Origin: Cephalopachus bancanus
Lineage: Eukaryota; Chordata; Mammalia; Primates; Tarsiidae
Direction: 5' to 3'
DNA: 64,000 bases
NCBI GenBank assembly: GCA_027257055.1
Contig: JAPVLO010000097.1
Coordinates: forward strand, 4,216,001 to 4,280,000
The notes beneath the pieces were generated by a model. That model did no database searches and was not told where the DNA came from. It worked only from the letters and a program-made list of their open reading frames with translations. Positions 32,800-42,687 of the stretch are shown in pieces. Every line of letters begins with the position of its first letter. Position 1 is the stretch's first letter. Both the position numbers and the translations under genes were made by a program.

Positions 32800-35095
32800 A
32801 TATATAATGAATTATTTTATTTTGGTTATATACACAGTAGTGAGATTCCTGGATTTAATGGAAGTTCTATTGTTAGTTCTTTGAGAAATCTCCATACTGT
32901 TTTTCATAGAGGTTGTATTAATTTACATTCCCACCAACAGTGCTTAAGTACTGCCTTCTCTCCAACCTTGCCAACATTTGTTACTTGTTGACTTTTAAAT
33001 GAGAACCATTTTGATTGGTGTAAGATGATATTTCACTATGGTTTTAATTTGTGTTGCTCTGATGATTGGTGATATTGAGCATATTTTCATGTTTGTTGGC
33101 TGCTTCTGTGTCTTCCTTTGAAAAATACTTGTTCATATCCTTTGCCTACTTTTTAAGGCGGTTATTTGTTTTTTCTTGTTGAGGTGTTTGAACTCTTTGT
33201 AGATTCTGGATATTATTCATTTATCAAATGCATAGTTTGTGAATATTTTCCCCTTCTGCAGGTTTTTGTTTACTCTGTTGTTTATTTTGCTGTATAGAAA
33301 CTTTAGTTTACTTAAGTCCCATTTATCTATTTTTGTTTTTGTTGCATTTGCTTTTAAGAACTTGGTCATAAATTATTTGGCTAGGCCAATGTCCGGAAGA
33401 GTTTTTCTAAAGTTTTCTTCTAGGATTTTAGTAGTTTCAGATCCTATATTTAGGTTTTTAATTAATCTTGAATTAACTTTTGTATATGGTGAAAGGTATG
33501 GGTCCATTTTCATTCTTCTGTATATGGCTATTCCAGCATCGTTTATTAAAACAGATGTCATTTCCCCAGTGCATATTTTTGTTGACTTTGTCAAAGATCA
33601 GTTGGTTGGAGGTATGTGATTTGATTTCTGAATTCTCAATTCTGTCTCATTGTTATATTCCATTGGTCTATTTTTATACCAGTACCATGCTGTTTTCTGG
33701 TAACTATAGTCTTGTGGTATAATTTGAAGTCAGATAATGTGATACCTTTAGTTCTGTTCTTTTTGCTTAGAATTTCTTTGGCTATTTGTACTCTTTCTTT
33801 GGTTCTACATAAATTAAAAATTTCTTTTTCTAATTATGTGAAAAATTATTTCGGCAATTTGAAGGCAATTACATTGAATCTGTAGATAACTTTGGAAAGT
33901 AAGTTCATTTTAGCAATATTGATTATTTCAGTACATGAGCATGAGATGTTTTTTCATTTGTTTGTGCCATCTATGAATTTTTTCATCAATGTTTTGTAGT
34001 TTTTTTGTTTGTTTGTTTTTGTTTTGTTTGTTTGTTTGTTTTAGTTGGAGTCTCACTCTACCACCCAGACTGGAGTGCAGTGGCCGCTCCCGGCCACTGC
34101 AGCCTCGACCTGCTGGGCTCCGGCGATCCTTCCGCCTCAGCCTTCCAAGTAGCTGGAACTACAGGCGCGTGCTACCATGCCTGGCTAATTTTTTTGATTT
34201 ATTGTAGAGACGAGGTCTCGCCAAGCTGCCCAGGCGGGTCTCGTACCTGCGGGCTCAGGCAATTCATTCACCTCAGCCTCCCAAGGCACGGGATTACAGG
34301 CTGAGCCACCGAGCCCGGCTTGTAGTTTTTCTTATAGAGATTTTTCACTATAAGAAAAACTATAATATATTCTTAGGTTTTATCTTTCTGTTTCTTTTTG
34401 TTTAGCTTTTGTAAATAGAATTGCTTTCTTGATTTGGTCCTTGTCTAGACTGTTATTTGTGTATAGGGTACTATTTCTGTACAATAATTTTGTATTCTGA
34501 AATTTTACTGAATTACTTTATCAAATCTAAGTGTTTTTGTGAAGTCTTTAGAGTTTTCTAGATGTAAGGTTATATCATCAACAGTGTTAGTTTGACATCC
34601 TCTTTTTCAATTTGTATGCTTTTTACTTTTCTCTTATTGCTCTGATGAGGACTCCTATTACTATATTGAATAAGAATGGTGAAAGTGGGTATCCCAATTT
34701 TGTTACAGTTCTTAGAGGGAATACTTTAAACTTTTCCCCATTAAGTTTGGTGCTGGCTATTCGTTTGCCATGTATGGTTTTTATTATTTTGAGATATGTT
34801 TCTGTTATACCTAGTTTGTTGAGAATTTTTATTATAAAAGGATGCTAAATTCTCTCAAGTGTTTCTTTTTTCCTGCATTTATTGAGATGATCAAATGGTT
34901 TTTGTCCTTAATTCTTTTTATGTGATGTATCGCATTTTTGAGTTCAGTATATTGAACCATCTTTGCATTCCTGGGATAAATCCCACGTGTTCTTGGTGTA
35001 TTAATCATTTGATGTGCTAAAAGTCTAGAGGACACCACTATGCAATACATGCATGTCAGAAATCTGCACTTGTACCCCCTACATATATAAAAATT
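32800..35095. mobile_element. L1 with 5' inversion (twin-primed), hosting an Alu
   Basis: From about 32805 to 35030 the plus strand is antisense L1 ORF2, running from the ORF2 3' end (TATATACACAGTAGTGAGATTCC) through reverse transcriptase (CAGTACCATGCTGTTTTCTG; GTGAAAGTGGGTATCC) to AATCATTTGATGTGCTAAAAG. At about 35033 it joins 60 bp of L1 3' terminus in sense (CACTATGCAATACATGCATG, CTGCACTTGTACCCCCTAC), ending in an A/T-rich tail. An inverted internal segment followed by a short sense 3' end is the signature of twin priming. No TSD was found. It is an L1PB-like age class by resemblance. Confidence 0.7.
33994..34330 (-). mobile_element. Alu, lineage-specific young subfamily, (GTTT)n tail, TSD
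   Basis: TSD TTGTAGTTTTT at 33994-34004 and 34320-34330. The plus-strand T-run has evolved into GTTT repeats (about 34007-34041). The right arm carries TGCAGTGGCC ... GGCCACTGCA, the best 10-bp-armed hairpin in the window. It ends GAGCCCGGC. It sits inside the inverted L1. Confidence 0.95.
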
Positions 35096-35099
35096 TTAT

Positions 35100-35555
35100 A
35101 AAGTTATTGGAACATGGTCATGTTTATTCAAGTATTGTCTATTTAATCTTTTTTGCTACTATGGCTGTGATAAGTAGTATTGACAGAGAAAATATTGCCC
35201 ACAAAGCCTAAAATATTTTGTATCTGATGTATTGGGTTTCCATGACTTCAATTTATGTAAGTTCAAAAACAGTCAAAATTAAACTGATTTTCAGGAAGGT
35301 GTTCACAGGTGGTAACATTACAAGGAAAGGTATAGAAATGATTATCCCAGCACTTGAGTTTGCAGCTATTGTTAAGATGACTCATGTTTGTATGGCTGTT
35401 TATTTTATTATTCTTTTTAAAATTTTGCCTTTAAAATTTATATACTTTTATACACAAAATATATTTCAATACTTTTTTAAAAGCAATGCTAAGACTTCAC
35501 TATTTTAATTTATAATATTATAAATGTGTGTGTATATGCATATGCATACTCAGAT
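35100..35555. other. Unassigned AT-rich stretch
   Basis: No recognised element or gene. It ends with a short TGTG/TATGCA-rich run before the tandem repeat. Confidence 0.4.
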
Positions 35556-35795
35556 ATTTCAAAATTGTTGATCATTTTCATGAAGGTCATATTGCATGCA
35601 TACCAATCTCCAAACTTTTTTTTTTAACTACAGAACTATTTCAAAATTGGTGATCGGTTTTCATGACCAAGGTCATATTGAGTATATACCATGTTCCTAG
35701 CTATTTTTTTTAAACCACAGAGCTATTTCAAAATTGTTTAGTTTTCATGACCAAGGTCATATTGAGTATATATCATGTTCCTAGCACTACTTGAA
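35556..35795. repeat. Three-copy tandem repeat, unit ~82-87 bp
   Basis: Units start ATTTCAAAATTG at 35556, 35638 and 35725. Each runs through TTTTCATGA...GGTCATATTG to a T-run and ACCACAGAGCT-like end. Copies two and three are much closer to each other (ATGACCAAGGTCATATTGAG shared exactly), so the array grew in two steps. Confidence 0.9.
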
Positions 35796-35807
35796 GTATC
35801 TCATTTG

Positions 35808-35852
35808 TTGTTGTTGTTGTTTCCATATTATACTATATTAGTTTTAGGTTAA
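35808..35852 (+). repeat. 45-bp direct repeat, copy 1
   Basis: (TTG)n followed by TTCCATATTATACTATATTA and GTTTTAGGTTAA. It is identical to 36891-36935. See copy 2. Confidence 0.95.
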
Positions 35853-36010
35853 TTCATTTCTAACTCACATCATCATGTGACATGGAAGGTATTAAATTCC
35901 TGTTGTATTAGTGGAAAAAACTGAGGCAAAGAGAGTGTAAGTAACTTGCTCAAGGTTACTCAGTAAGTTGTTTGTATTTAATTAAAGGTCTCTCTGACTT
36001 ACATGTCCAA
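35853..36010 (+). mobile_element. MIR-like SINE fragment
   Basis: GTGGAAAAAACTGAGGCAAAG, then TAAGTAACTTGCTCAAGGTTACTCAGTA, then AAGGTCTCTCTGACTTACATG match the MIR core (AACTGAGGC ... AAGTNACTTGCCCAAGGTCACACAG) in order. Ancient. Confidence 0.7.
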
Positions 36011-36890
36011 TATTTTAAACACAGAAGTGGCTGCCTGTTAAAAATAAAAATGCACAAAATAATTCCAGTTTGGTATTTTAAACATATTATGTGCTGCTTC
36101 ATGGATTCCACATCTGGATAATCCTATCATGTGTCACAAAAAATTATCTGTAATTTTATCAATCACAATTTTGGCAGCTAACCAAGATAACATTATGTAA
36201 ATAGCAAACATTTAGCAATCAAAGTACTAAATAAAATGTAATAACTTAAAATAGAATTAAGAAAGTATATTTTGAGTTTCAAGGAAAAATTTGGATCTTC
36301 ATAAACTAAGATTATATTTTGATCTTTCAAGTGGAGCATTTAAAAGGATGTATAAAAGATAAGATTGGAAAATACACATAAAGATTTATGTATTTTACTA
36401 TTTTAGGGTTTTATACAGTAGAATTCTATATTTTTCCCTGTGCAGTATATTCTTATTTTCTCATCCACCTTCTGAACAATTCTTGACTTGACATCTTCTT
36501 GACAAAATTTTTTGACAAAAATTCCTACATTATTAGTTCATACTCTCAGTTTCCTCACTGCCAGAGATATCCTGCAAATCATAGTGGAGGATAGATTTAC
36601 TCATTTGTGCAATCTAGGAAGCCACTCACCAGCTGTGTGACTTTGGGTAGTCACATCCCAGTACATCTTGTGTGTTTATTTGGGCTGACTCCAATATCAT
36701 GCTGTCCACACTGCTCTTTGTAGCATCCAGGGCTCAACCACAGTTCTGGGCTACTGCCTGATACCCCCTGGTCTAGGAGTGGGTTATCCAGTGCTGAATA
36801 GTAATTCACCTTCCAGGGAATCCACTTCTAGCTATGAGTCTTCAACATTGTTATGAATTGCTGATATTTTTAAAGAGCTAATGGTGTTTT
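36011..36890. other. Unassigned stretch between the 45-bp repeats
   Basis: AT-rich to about 36540, then more balanced. The phrase CCAGCTGTGTGACTTTGGG at about 36630 is MIR-like (other end of MIR), too short to call. No gene. Confidence 0.4.
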
Positions 36891-36935
36891 TTGTTGTTGT
36901 TGTTTCCATATTATACTATATTAGTTTTAGGTTAA
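36891..36935 (+). repeat. 45-bp direct repeat, copy 2
   Basis: Exact duplicate of 35808-35852, 1083 bp downstream in the same orientation. Flanks differ on both sides. Confidence 0.95.
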
Positions 36936-37587
36936 GCAGTTAAGGGCTGGACTTAAACTATGGCTTAGGCACCTTATCTAAAACACAGATTATTGTGTGG
37001 TCAAATTAGTTATTCTGTCTACCTTACCAAGCAGTCCAAGGTCCCTCATGATTGCTTTGACCTTAGCAACTGGAATTGTTTCTGAAAACAACTCAAATTT
37101 TTCAGTCATTCTGCCTGCAACCAAACCTATGACTTGATACTGCAGTTGCAAAGTCACAATTCTAAACAGTTAAAAAAAATCAACTTTTTCTTCAGTAGCA
37201 AATATTTATGATGGCAAGATAAAGAGACTGCCTAGTGTCTGAGTACCCATGCTATATTGAACACTATGAAAAGCAAAGAGAGAGATGGATGAGACTTTAC
37301 TGACACAATTCCTATCCTTCAGAATCTTACAATGCCATCCCATTGACAGCTGGCTATATCAGCATGTTTTATCAAGTAACCTAAGAACAATTTCTCTATA
37401 TTTTTTATATCTTAGCCTTTGATTACAAAGTTTCACCCATTTATTAAATAATAACAGATATCATCCATGACTGCAGTCGTCATGCATTTTGTGTATTTGT
37501 GTGTTTAGTTAGGAATTCACAGGACCATAAATCACATGTGGTTTCACTGTCTCTAATTTTGAGTTGTAGAGTTCATACCATGCAATT
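36936..37587. other. Unassigned stretch
   Basis: No recognised element or gene. Mixed AT-rich sequence up to the Alu target site. Confidence 0.4.
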
Positions 37588-37909
37588 GAAAATAGATAGA
37601 ATCAGCCGGGCTCGGTGGCTGAGCCTGTAATCCCGCGCTTTGGGCGGGCTGAGGTGAGTGGATTGCCTGAGCCCACAGGTTCGAGACCCGCCTGGGCAAC
37701 TTGGCAAGACCTCATCTCTACAATAAATAAAAAAATCAGCCAGGCATGGTAGCGCATGCCTGTAATTCTGGCTACTCGGAAGGCTGAGGCGAAAGGATCG
37801 CTGGAGCCCAGCAGGTCGAGGCTGCAGTGGCCGGGAGCAGCCACTGCACTCCAGTCTGGGCGACACAGTGTGAAAAAGAAAGAAAGAAGAAAGAAAATAG
37901 ATAGAATCA
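37588..37909 (+). mobile_element. Alu, lineage-specific young subfamily, 17-bp perfect TSD
   Basis: TSD GAAAATAGATAGAATCA is exact at 37588-37604 and 37893-37909. The Alu begins GCCGGGCTCGGTGGCTGAGCC, has GGTTCGAGACCCG (B box) and right arm TGCAGTGGCCGGGAGCAGCCACTGCA. The tail is GAAA-rich. The perfect long TSD argues for one of the most recent insertions here. Confidence 0.97.
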
Positions 37910-38596
37910 AAGGTGAATAATGCATACCTACTTTTGTGTTTTTGTCAGTAAACCTTTATAAGCCCTGTTTTCACAACGGACTTTTAAGAGATTAAGTTTA
38001 AATAACTAAATAAAAGAATATATGGTATTCAGCTTTAATTCACTGATTAATTATGTAGCAGTTAAGGAAGCAACAAGGTTTGAGTTGTTGGGTGTTTGGG
38101 CTTTAGTGATTCTTGTGTGGTAAACATTTAAAATAATAATAATTCACATATGGACTGAAAGAGAGACTCCAGTAGACTGCATTTGGCTAAGACCCACATG
38201 TCAACTTCAGATTTAGGATTTATAGATATTCCTCAAGTTTTCTTAATTTAGAGACTGTCTGCTTTTATTTTTTGAATGTATATTTGGCCTATTTGTTTTA
38301 ACTACAACTTTATTAGAAAAATAAATTATAAAAAACTGGTAGCACAAGTACCTTATGAACAAGTATTTCAATTCCTCAGTTCCATCCCTTAAAATAGTGC
38401 TGTCATTCATTTCACTTGTCCATATGCTATTCTATTCAACACGCTGTTGCAGTCATCACTTTGAACAAACCATTTTCTATTAGATCGGATAAAAATAAGA
38501 AAATAAAGATTTTTATTTTACTTTTATTTCTTTCTTCTTGGGCACTCTCCCTTTCTTTATATGCAGCCTAGTTTCTGACTTACATCATTTTTCTTC
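37910..38596. other. Unassigned stretch
   Basis: AT-rich, no recognised repeat or gene. Confidence 0.4.
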
Positions 38597-38928
38597 TCTC
38601 AGAACTTTTTTTTTTTGAGTTGGGGGTCTCACTCTGTTGCCCAGGCTGGGGAGCAGTGGTATGATCATGACAATCATGGCTCACAGCAGCCTTGACCTCC
38701 TATACTCAGGTGATCCTTCCACCTCAGCATATGTAGTAGTTGGGACTACAAGTGAGCACCACTATGCCTAGCTAACTTTTTTATTTTTATTTTTTGTAGA
38801 GACTAGGTTTAGCATTTTTATGTTGCCCAAACTAGTCTCGAACTCCTGGACTCAAGCAATAAGCCCACCTCAGCCTCCCAAAGTGCTGGGATTATAGGCA
38901 TGAGCCACCACACCTGGTCTCAGAACTT
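38597..38928 (-). mobile_element. AluJ-like element with TSD
   Basis: TSD TCTCAGAACTT at 38597-38607 and 38918-38928. The body reads antisense Alu with old-type features: GTGGTATGATCATGACAATCATGGCTCACAGCAG-like right arm in two parts, AGGTGATCCTTCCACCTCAGC, GGCATGAGCCACCACACC. It keeps the ancestral 'GGCATGAGCCACC' (TGGCTCATGCC) left-arm start, unlike the younger lineage copies with GGCTCAGCC. Confidence 0.93.
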
Positions 38929-38929
38929 G

Positions 38930-40870
38930 TTTTAACATTTATTTCAAAGGCATTTGTTTAATATTTATTTGTTCCATTGGCAACAAATCATCTTAGTTTT
39001 AGTTTATCTGAGAAAGCCTTTACATTCACTTTGAAGGATAATTTCAATTAATATAAAATTCTGGGTTGGTAGATTCCTTTGCTCAATACATTGAATATTT
39101 GACTCTAGTCTCTTCTGCTTTTATGGTTTCTATCAATGAGTCTGATATACTCTTATCTTTATTCCTCTATGGGTAAGGTGTTTTATGCTCTCACTACTTT
39201 CAGTAATTTCATTCTATTTTTTGTTTGGTGTCTGTTATTAATTTCTGAAAACTCCATATACTTTAAATCAATATTTCTTCTGCTTCTTTCTCTCTTGCTT
39301 CATTTTCTGGTATCCCCATTATATATATTTTGTTCCATTTGTAATTGTCTCACACTTTTTAGATATTCTGGGGTTTTTTCCTTTTTTTTTTCTTATTTAC
39401 ATTTGAGTTTGGGAAATTTTATTCAGATATCTTCAAACTTATTGATTCTTTCCTTGGATATGTCTCGTCTACTGATGAAGGCATATTCCATGCCTGTTAG
39501 TATTTTTTTTTTTATTTTTAGCATCTCCTTTTGGTTTTTGTTAGCTCCCATCTCTCTGCAAACATTACCCATAAGTTTTTACATGTTGTCTACTTTTTCT
39601 ATTAAAGCCCCTAAAATATTAATCACAGCTGTTTTGCATTTCCAGTCTGGTAGTTCCAAAATATCTGCCACGTCAGAGTACAGTTCTGTTGCTTGCACAC
39701 TCTTCAGATTGTAATTTTTTTCATTTTTACTATGCTAATTTTTTGGAAATGAGACATGTATTGAGTAATATGAACTGAAGTAGCTATGCCTTTATTGTGA
39801 GGTATTACATCTTTTGAGCTAGGAGTCATGCTGTGTTTACTTTTAGTTGTATCTGGATGTGTCAGAGGCTTCATTTTCTGTATTGTCCGTGTTTTTGTCC
39901 TCCCTGTCATCTTTGGGTTTCCCTTTGGATTTCGTTTCCTTTCTTCTTCTTCTCCTGCTCCTCCTTCTGTTGCCCAGGCTGGAGTGCAGTGGCACACTCA
40001 CGGCCACCCCACTGTCAACCCACTGGGCTCCAGTGATCCTTCCGCCTCAGCCTTCCAAGTAGCCGGAATGACAGGCATGTGCTACCACTCCTGGCTAATT
40101 TTCTAGTTATTGTAGAGACAAGGACTTGTCAAGTTGCCCAGGTTGGTCTCAAACTCACGGGCTCAGGCAGTCCACTCACCTCAGCCTCCCAAAGTGTTGG
40201 GATTATAGGCTGAGCCACCGAACCCGGCAGATTTCTTCTTCTTAAATACAATTTGAGTCTTGCAGTTCTTTTAGCTGTCATCAATTATCATTGTGCAGAC
40301 TACCTTAATGGTTGTGTGTCCCTGGGCTATGACCTCCATAAATACTTATCAGATTCCTCCTCTCTCCCTTGGATGTTAAAAACCTAACAGCAATTGGAGT
40401 TGACCAATTTACCTTTCTTGATTCCAAAGTCATTAGGCTCTGATGCAATATTTTACCTTGCTTGGTGAGCCTTTGGTGTAGACAATACTCTGGACTTTTT
40501 ACAGTATTGCTACTTTTTCCTCCCTCTGAACATGAGGGTTTTTTCTCACATCTTCACTTGAGAATCTGATAGGGATCCTAGAGGTAAAAACCTAGGAGAG
40601 TGCAAGAGTCTCCCTAGACTGGACATCTTGGGAAGATTTTAACTTTTAAGCTGGTACATACAGATCATCTAGAATTCTTAAAAGTTACTGATTAAGTATT
40701 CCAATAACTTTTGCTTTTGATAAGTTTGTCTGTACTTGAGATACTTACCTGCTTCTCCAGTTCTGAGACGTTGTCCTGCGACCTCAATTCTCTGACATAT
40801 CTAAGAAAAGTCATTTTTTTTTGCTTGTTCGGACTTTTTCTTATTATGAGGATATAAGTGATGATTTGCA
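38930..40870 (-). mobile_element. Old L1 (L1M-type) ORF1/5' region, hosting an Alu
   Basis: Antisense of L1M 5' half: CATTGGCAACAAATC, ATTCTGGGTTGGTAGATTCC, GACTCTAGTCTCTTCTGC, TTGGGAAATTTTATTCAGATATC, TTGATTCTTTCCTTGGATATG, GCTGTTTTGCATTTCC and AAAATATCTGCCACGTCAGAG follow the order of an L1M ORF1 and upstream region. The 192-codon plus-strand frame at 39136-39714 is antisense to this and is not a gene. The right limit is approximate. Confidence 0.6.
39940..40243 (-). mobile_element. Alu, intermediate-age copy, with TSD
   Basis: TSD TTTCTTCTTCTT at 39940-39951 and 40232-40243. The T-run has decayed to CTTCTTCTCCTGCTCC. The body ends GAGCCACCGAACCCGGC. The right arm (GTGGCACACTCACGGCCACC) lacks the compact hairpin. 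Confidence 0.92.
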
Positions 40871-41795
40871 AGCTTGTCACATGTTAGAGTGAAACCTGGA
40901 AGTTGTATTATTGCACCTTCATGTCTTATTCTCCAACGCAAGATGCCATTTTTTTAAAATCTCATTTACAGGATTTACTTGTAGTAAATGCAATGATTTA
41001 CCATAGGTTGAGAACTTGTGATCTAGTAAATGAATAAAGAAACCATCTTGACCATTCCATTCATTATAATAACTCAACACTGAATGAATAAATGCTTGCA
41101 TAGAATAAATATTTGTTTACACACACATATGCATGCATACATGCACATACACAAACATAAGGTAAGCTTGGAACATCTCATTTTTTAAGAAAGCAAGAAC
41201 GATACAAAAGATTAATGGAGTCATTTCAAAAGAAGAGAACCAGTATAAAGAGTTTACACCAGCCTAAATAAAGACACTTAGAATACTGAAAAAAATGATT
41301 GAAATTGATTAAAACATGTCAACTACATTATAAAATTGAGTGTACCAATTTTTAAAAAAGACTACAAGAAATTGAAGGGGATGAGGAAGCAAAGGAAAGG
41401 AACAACCCAATTGGAGGGGAACTAACTTATTGCACTAAATGTTTGTAACAAAATGAATAGATTATAAACATCAATTTTGCCTTATCAGGATTAGTATTTT
41501 AGGCTAACAGAATCGCTCTGATAAATGAAATGCGTTTGTTCTATGTAGAATATTTCAAGAAAATAAATGAGAAATAAATGATAGAATTAGAAATACATTG
41601 CATTGCAACTTCTAATGAGATAACTACTACAAAGACCCAAGCAATGGTCATCAGTGGATGGCATACTATTGGGGGAAAATTGGCAGAAAACCACATAAAC
41701 TGTCATAAACACATAATCATGTGGAGTAATACTTTTGATGGTTTTAAATATAAAGGCAAAATTGCTTCTACTTAGTATAAATCCCAGAGCACTAG
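40871..41795. other. Unassigned stretch
   Basis: AT-rich with a short CA/TGCA-rich run at about 41120-41155. No recognised element or gene. Confidence 0.4.
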
Positions 41796-42115
41796 ACTCT
41801 GACACTTCTTTTCTTTTTTTTTTTTTTGAGTTGGAATCTCACTCTGTCGCCCAGAGTGGAGTGCAGCGGCCGTTCCCGGCCACCGCAGCCTCGACCTGCT
41901 GGGCTCTGGCGATCCTTCCGCCTCAGCCTTCCAAGTAGCTGGAATTACAGGCATGCGCTACCATGCCCAGCTGATTTTTTGATTTATTGTAGAGATGAGG
42001 TCTCTCTGCCCAGGCAGGTCTCGAACCCGCAGGCTCAGGCAATCCACTCACCTCAGCCTCCCAAAGGAGCGGGATTACAGGCTGAGCCACCGAGCCCGGC
42101 TACTCTGACACTTCT
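41796..42115 (-). mobile_element. Alu, lineage-specific young subfamily, 14-bp perfect TSD
   Basis: TSD ACTCTGACACTTCT is exact at 41796-41809 and 42102-42115. The body ends CACCGAGCCCGGC. The right arm is GCGGCCGTTCCCGGCCACC, a hairpin variant. Low divergence: recent. It is the last Alu before a 16.7-kb Alu-free stretch. Confidence 0.96.
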
Positions 42116-42584
42116 AAAGCAATTAAGTTGTGCCAGTCAGATGCAGCAAAGGTTTATGTCATCCCACTACCTCAACTGACTACATGTACTCCATGTGCAC
42201 TCAATTTCTATCAATAAATGGTCTAAAAACCTATTTTTTAGTCAATATTCTTAAGCTACAAATTTAAAGAAATGAACTGAATTGGTAGGATTTGTGCTTT
42301 ATGCAATTACAACTGTATCTTAAAACTTCAAGATATTTTCAAAATACTTTTGTAATTATGTTCAATAAAACAGTTCCAGGTATAAAATTTAAGTGGGCAT
42401 GTCTTCTTTTTGCCAGGTTACTACTATTCTGCTACTTCATTGATACTTCTAATTGTAATACCAAGTAATAGTTGGAACAGACTGATAGAAAATTGCTTTG
42501 TAGAGAGAAAAATTGCTTTACCTAAAATTTTATGATTTATTTTGCTGATAAGACTCAGTGAAATTTTGAGTGAAAAAATGATTC
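42116..42584. other. Unassigned stretch
   Basis: AT-rich, no recognised gene or repeat. Confidence 0.4.
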
Positions 42585-42687
42585 TGTTTACTTTTTTTTT
42601 TTTTTCTGAAAGCAGGATTTTTTAAGAGAACAGAAAAGCTCCCACAGAGGGAAGGGATCTGAGGGGGTAGTCTTGTTTACTTTTTTT
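42585..42687 (-). mobile_element. 75-bp retroposed fragment with 14-bp TSD
   Basis: TSD TGTTTACTTTTTTT at 42585-42598 and 42674-42687 brackets a 75-bp insert. On the minus strand it reads GTGGGAGCTTTTCTGTTCTC, then TTAAAAAATCCTGCTTTCAG followed directly by poly-A. That resembles the R-region end of an ERV transcript (CTCTT-AATAAA-TCCTGC), so it may be a severely 5'-truncated, L1-mobilised copy of an LTR-derived or other polyadenylated RNA. Confidence 0.65.

Noticed and set aside
35033..35095. The sense L1 3' end considered as an independent 60-bp L1 insertion.
   Set aside because: No TSD of its own was found, and it abuts exactly the inverted ORF2 segment of similar age, so twin priming explains both with one event.
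39136..39714. Longest open frame in the window (192 codons, plus strand), hydrophobic product.
   Set aside because: It is the T-rich antisense of an old L1 ORF1/5' region; the hydrophobic residues come from TTT/CTT-type codons. No homology, no gene structure.
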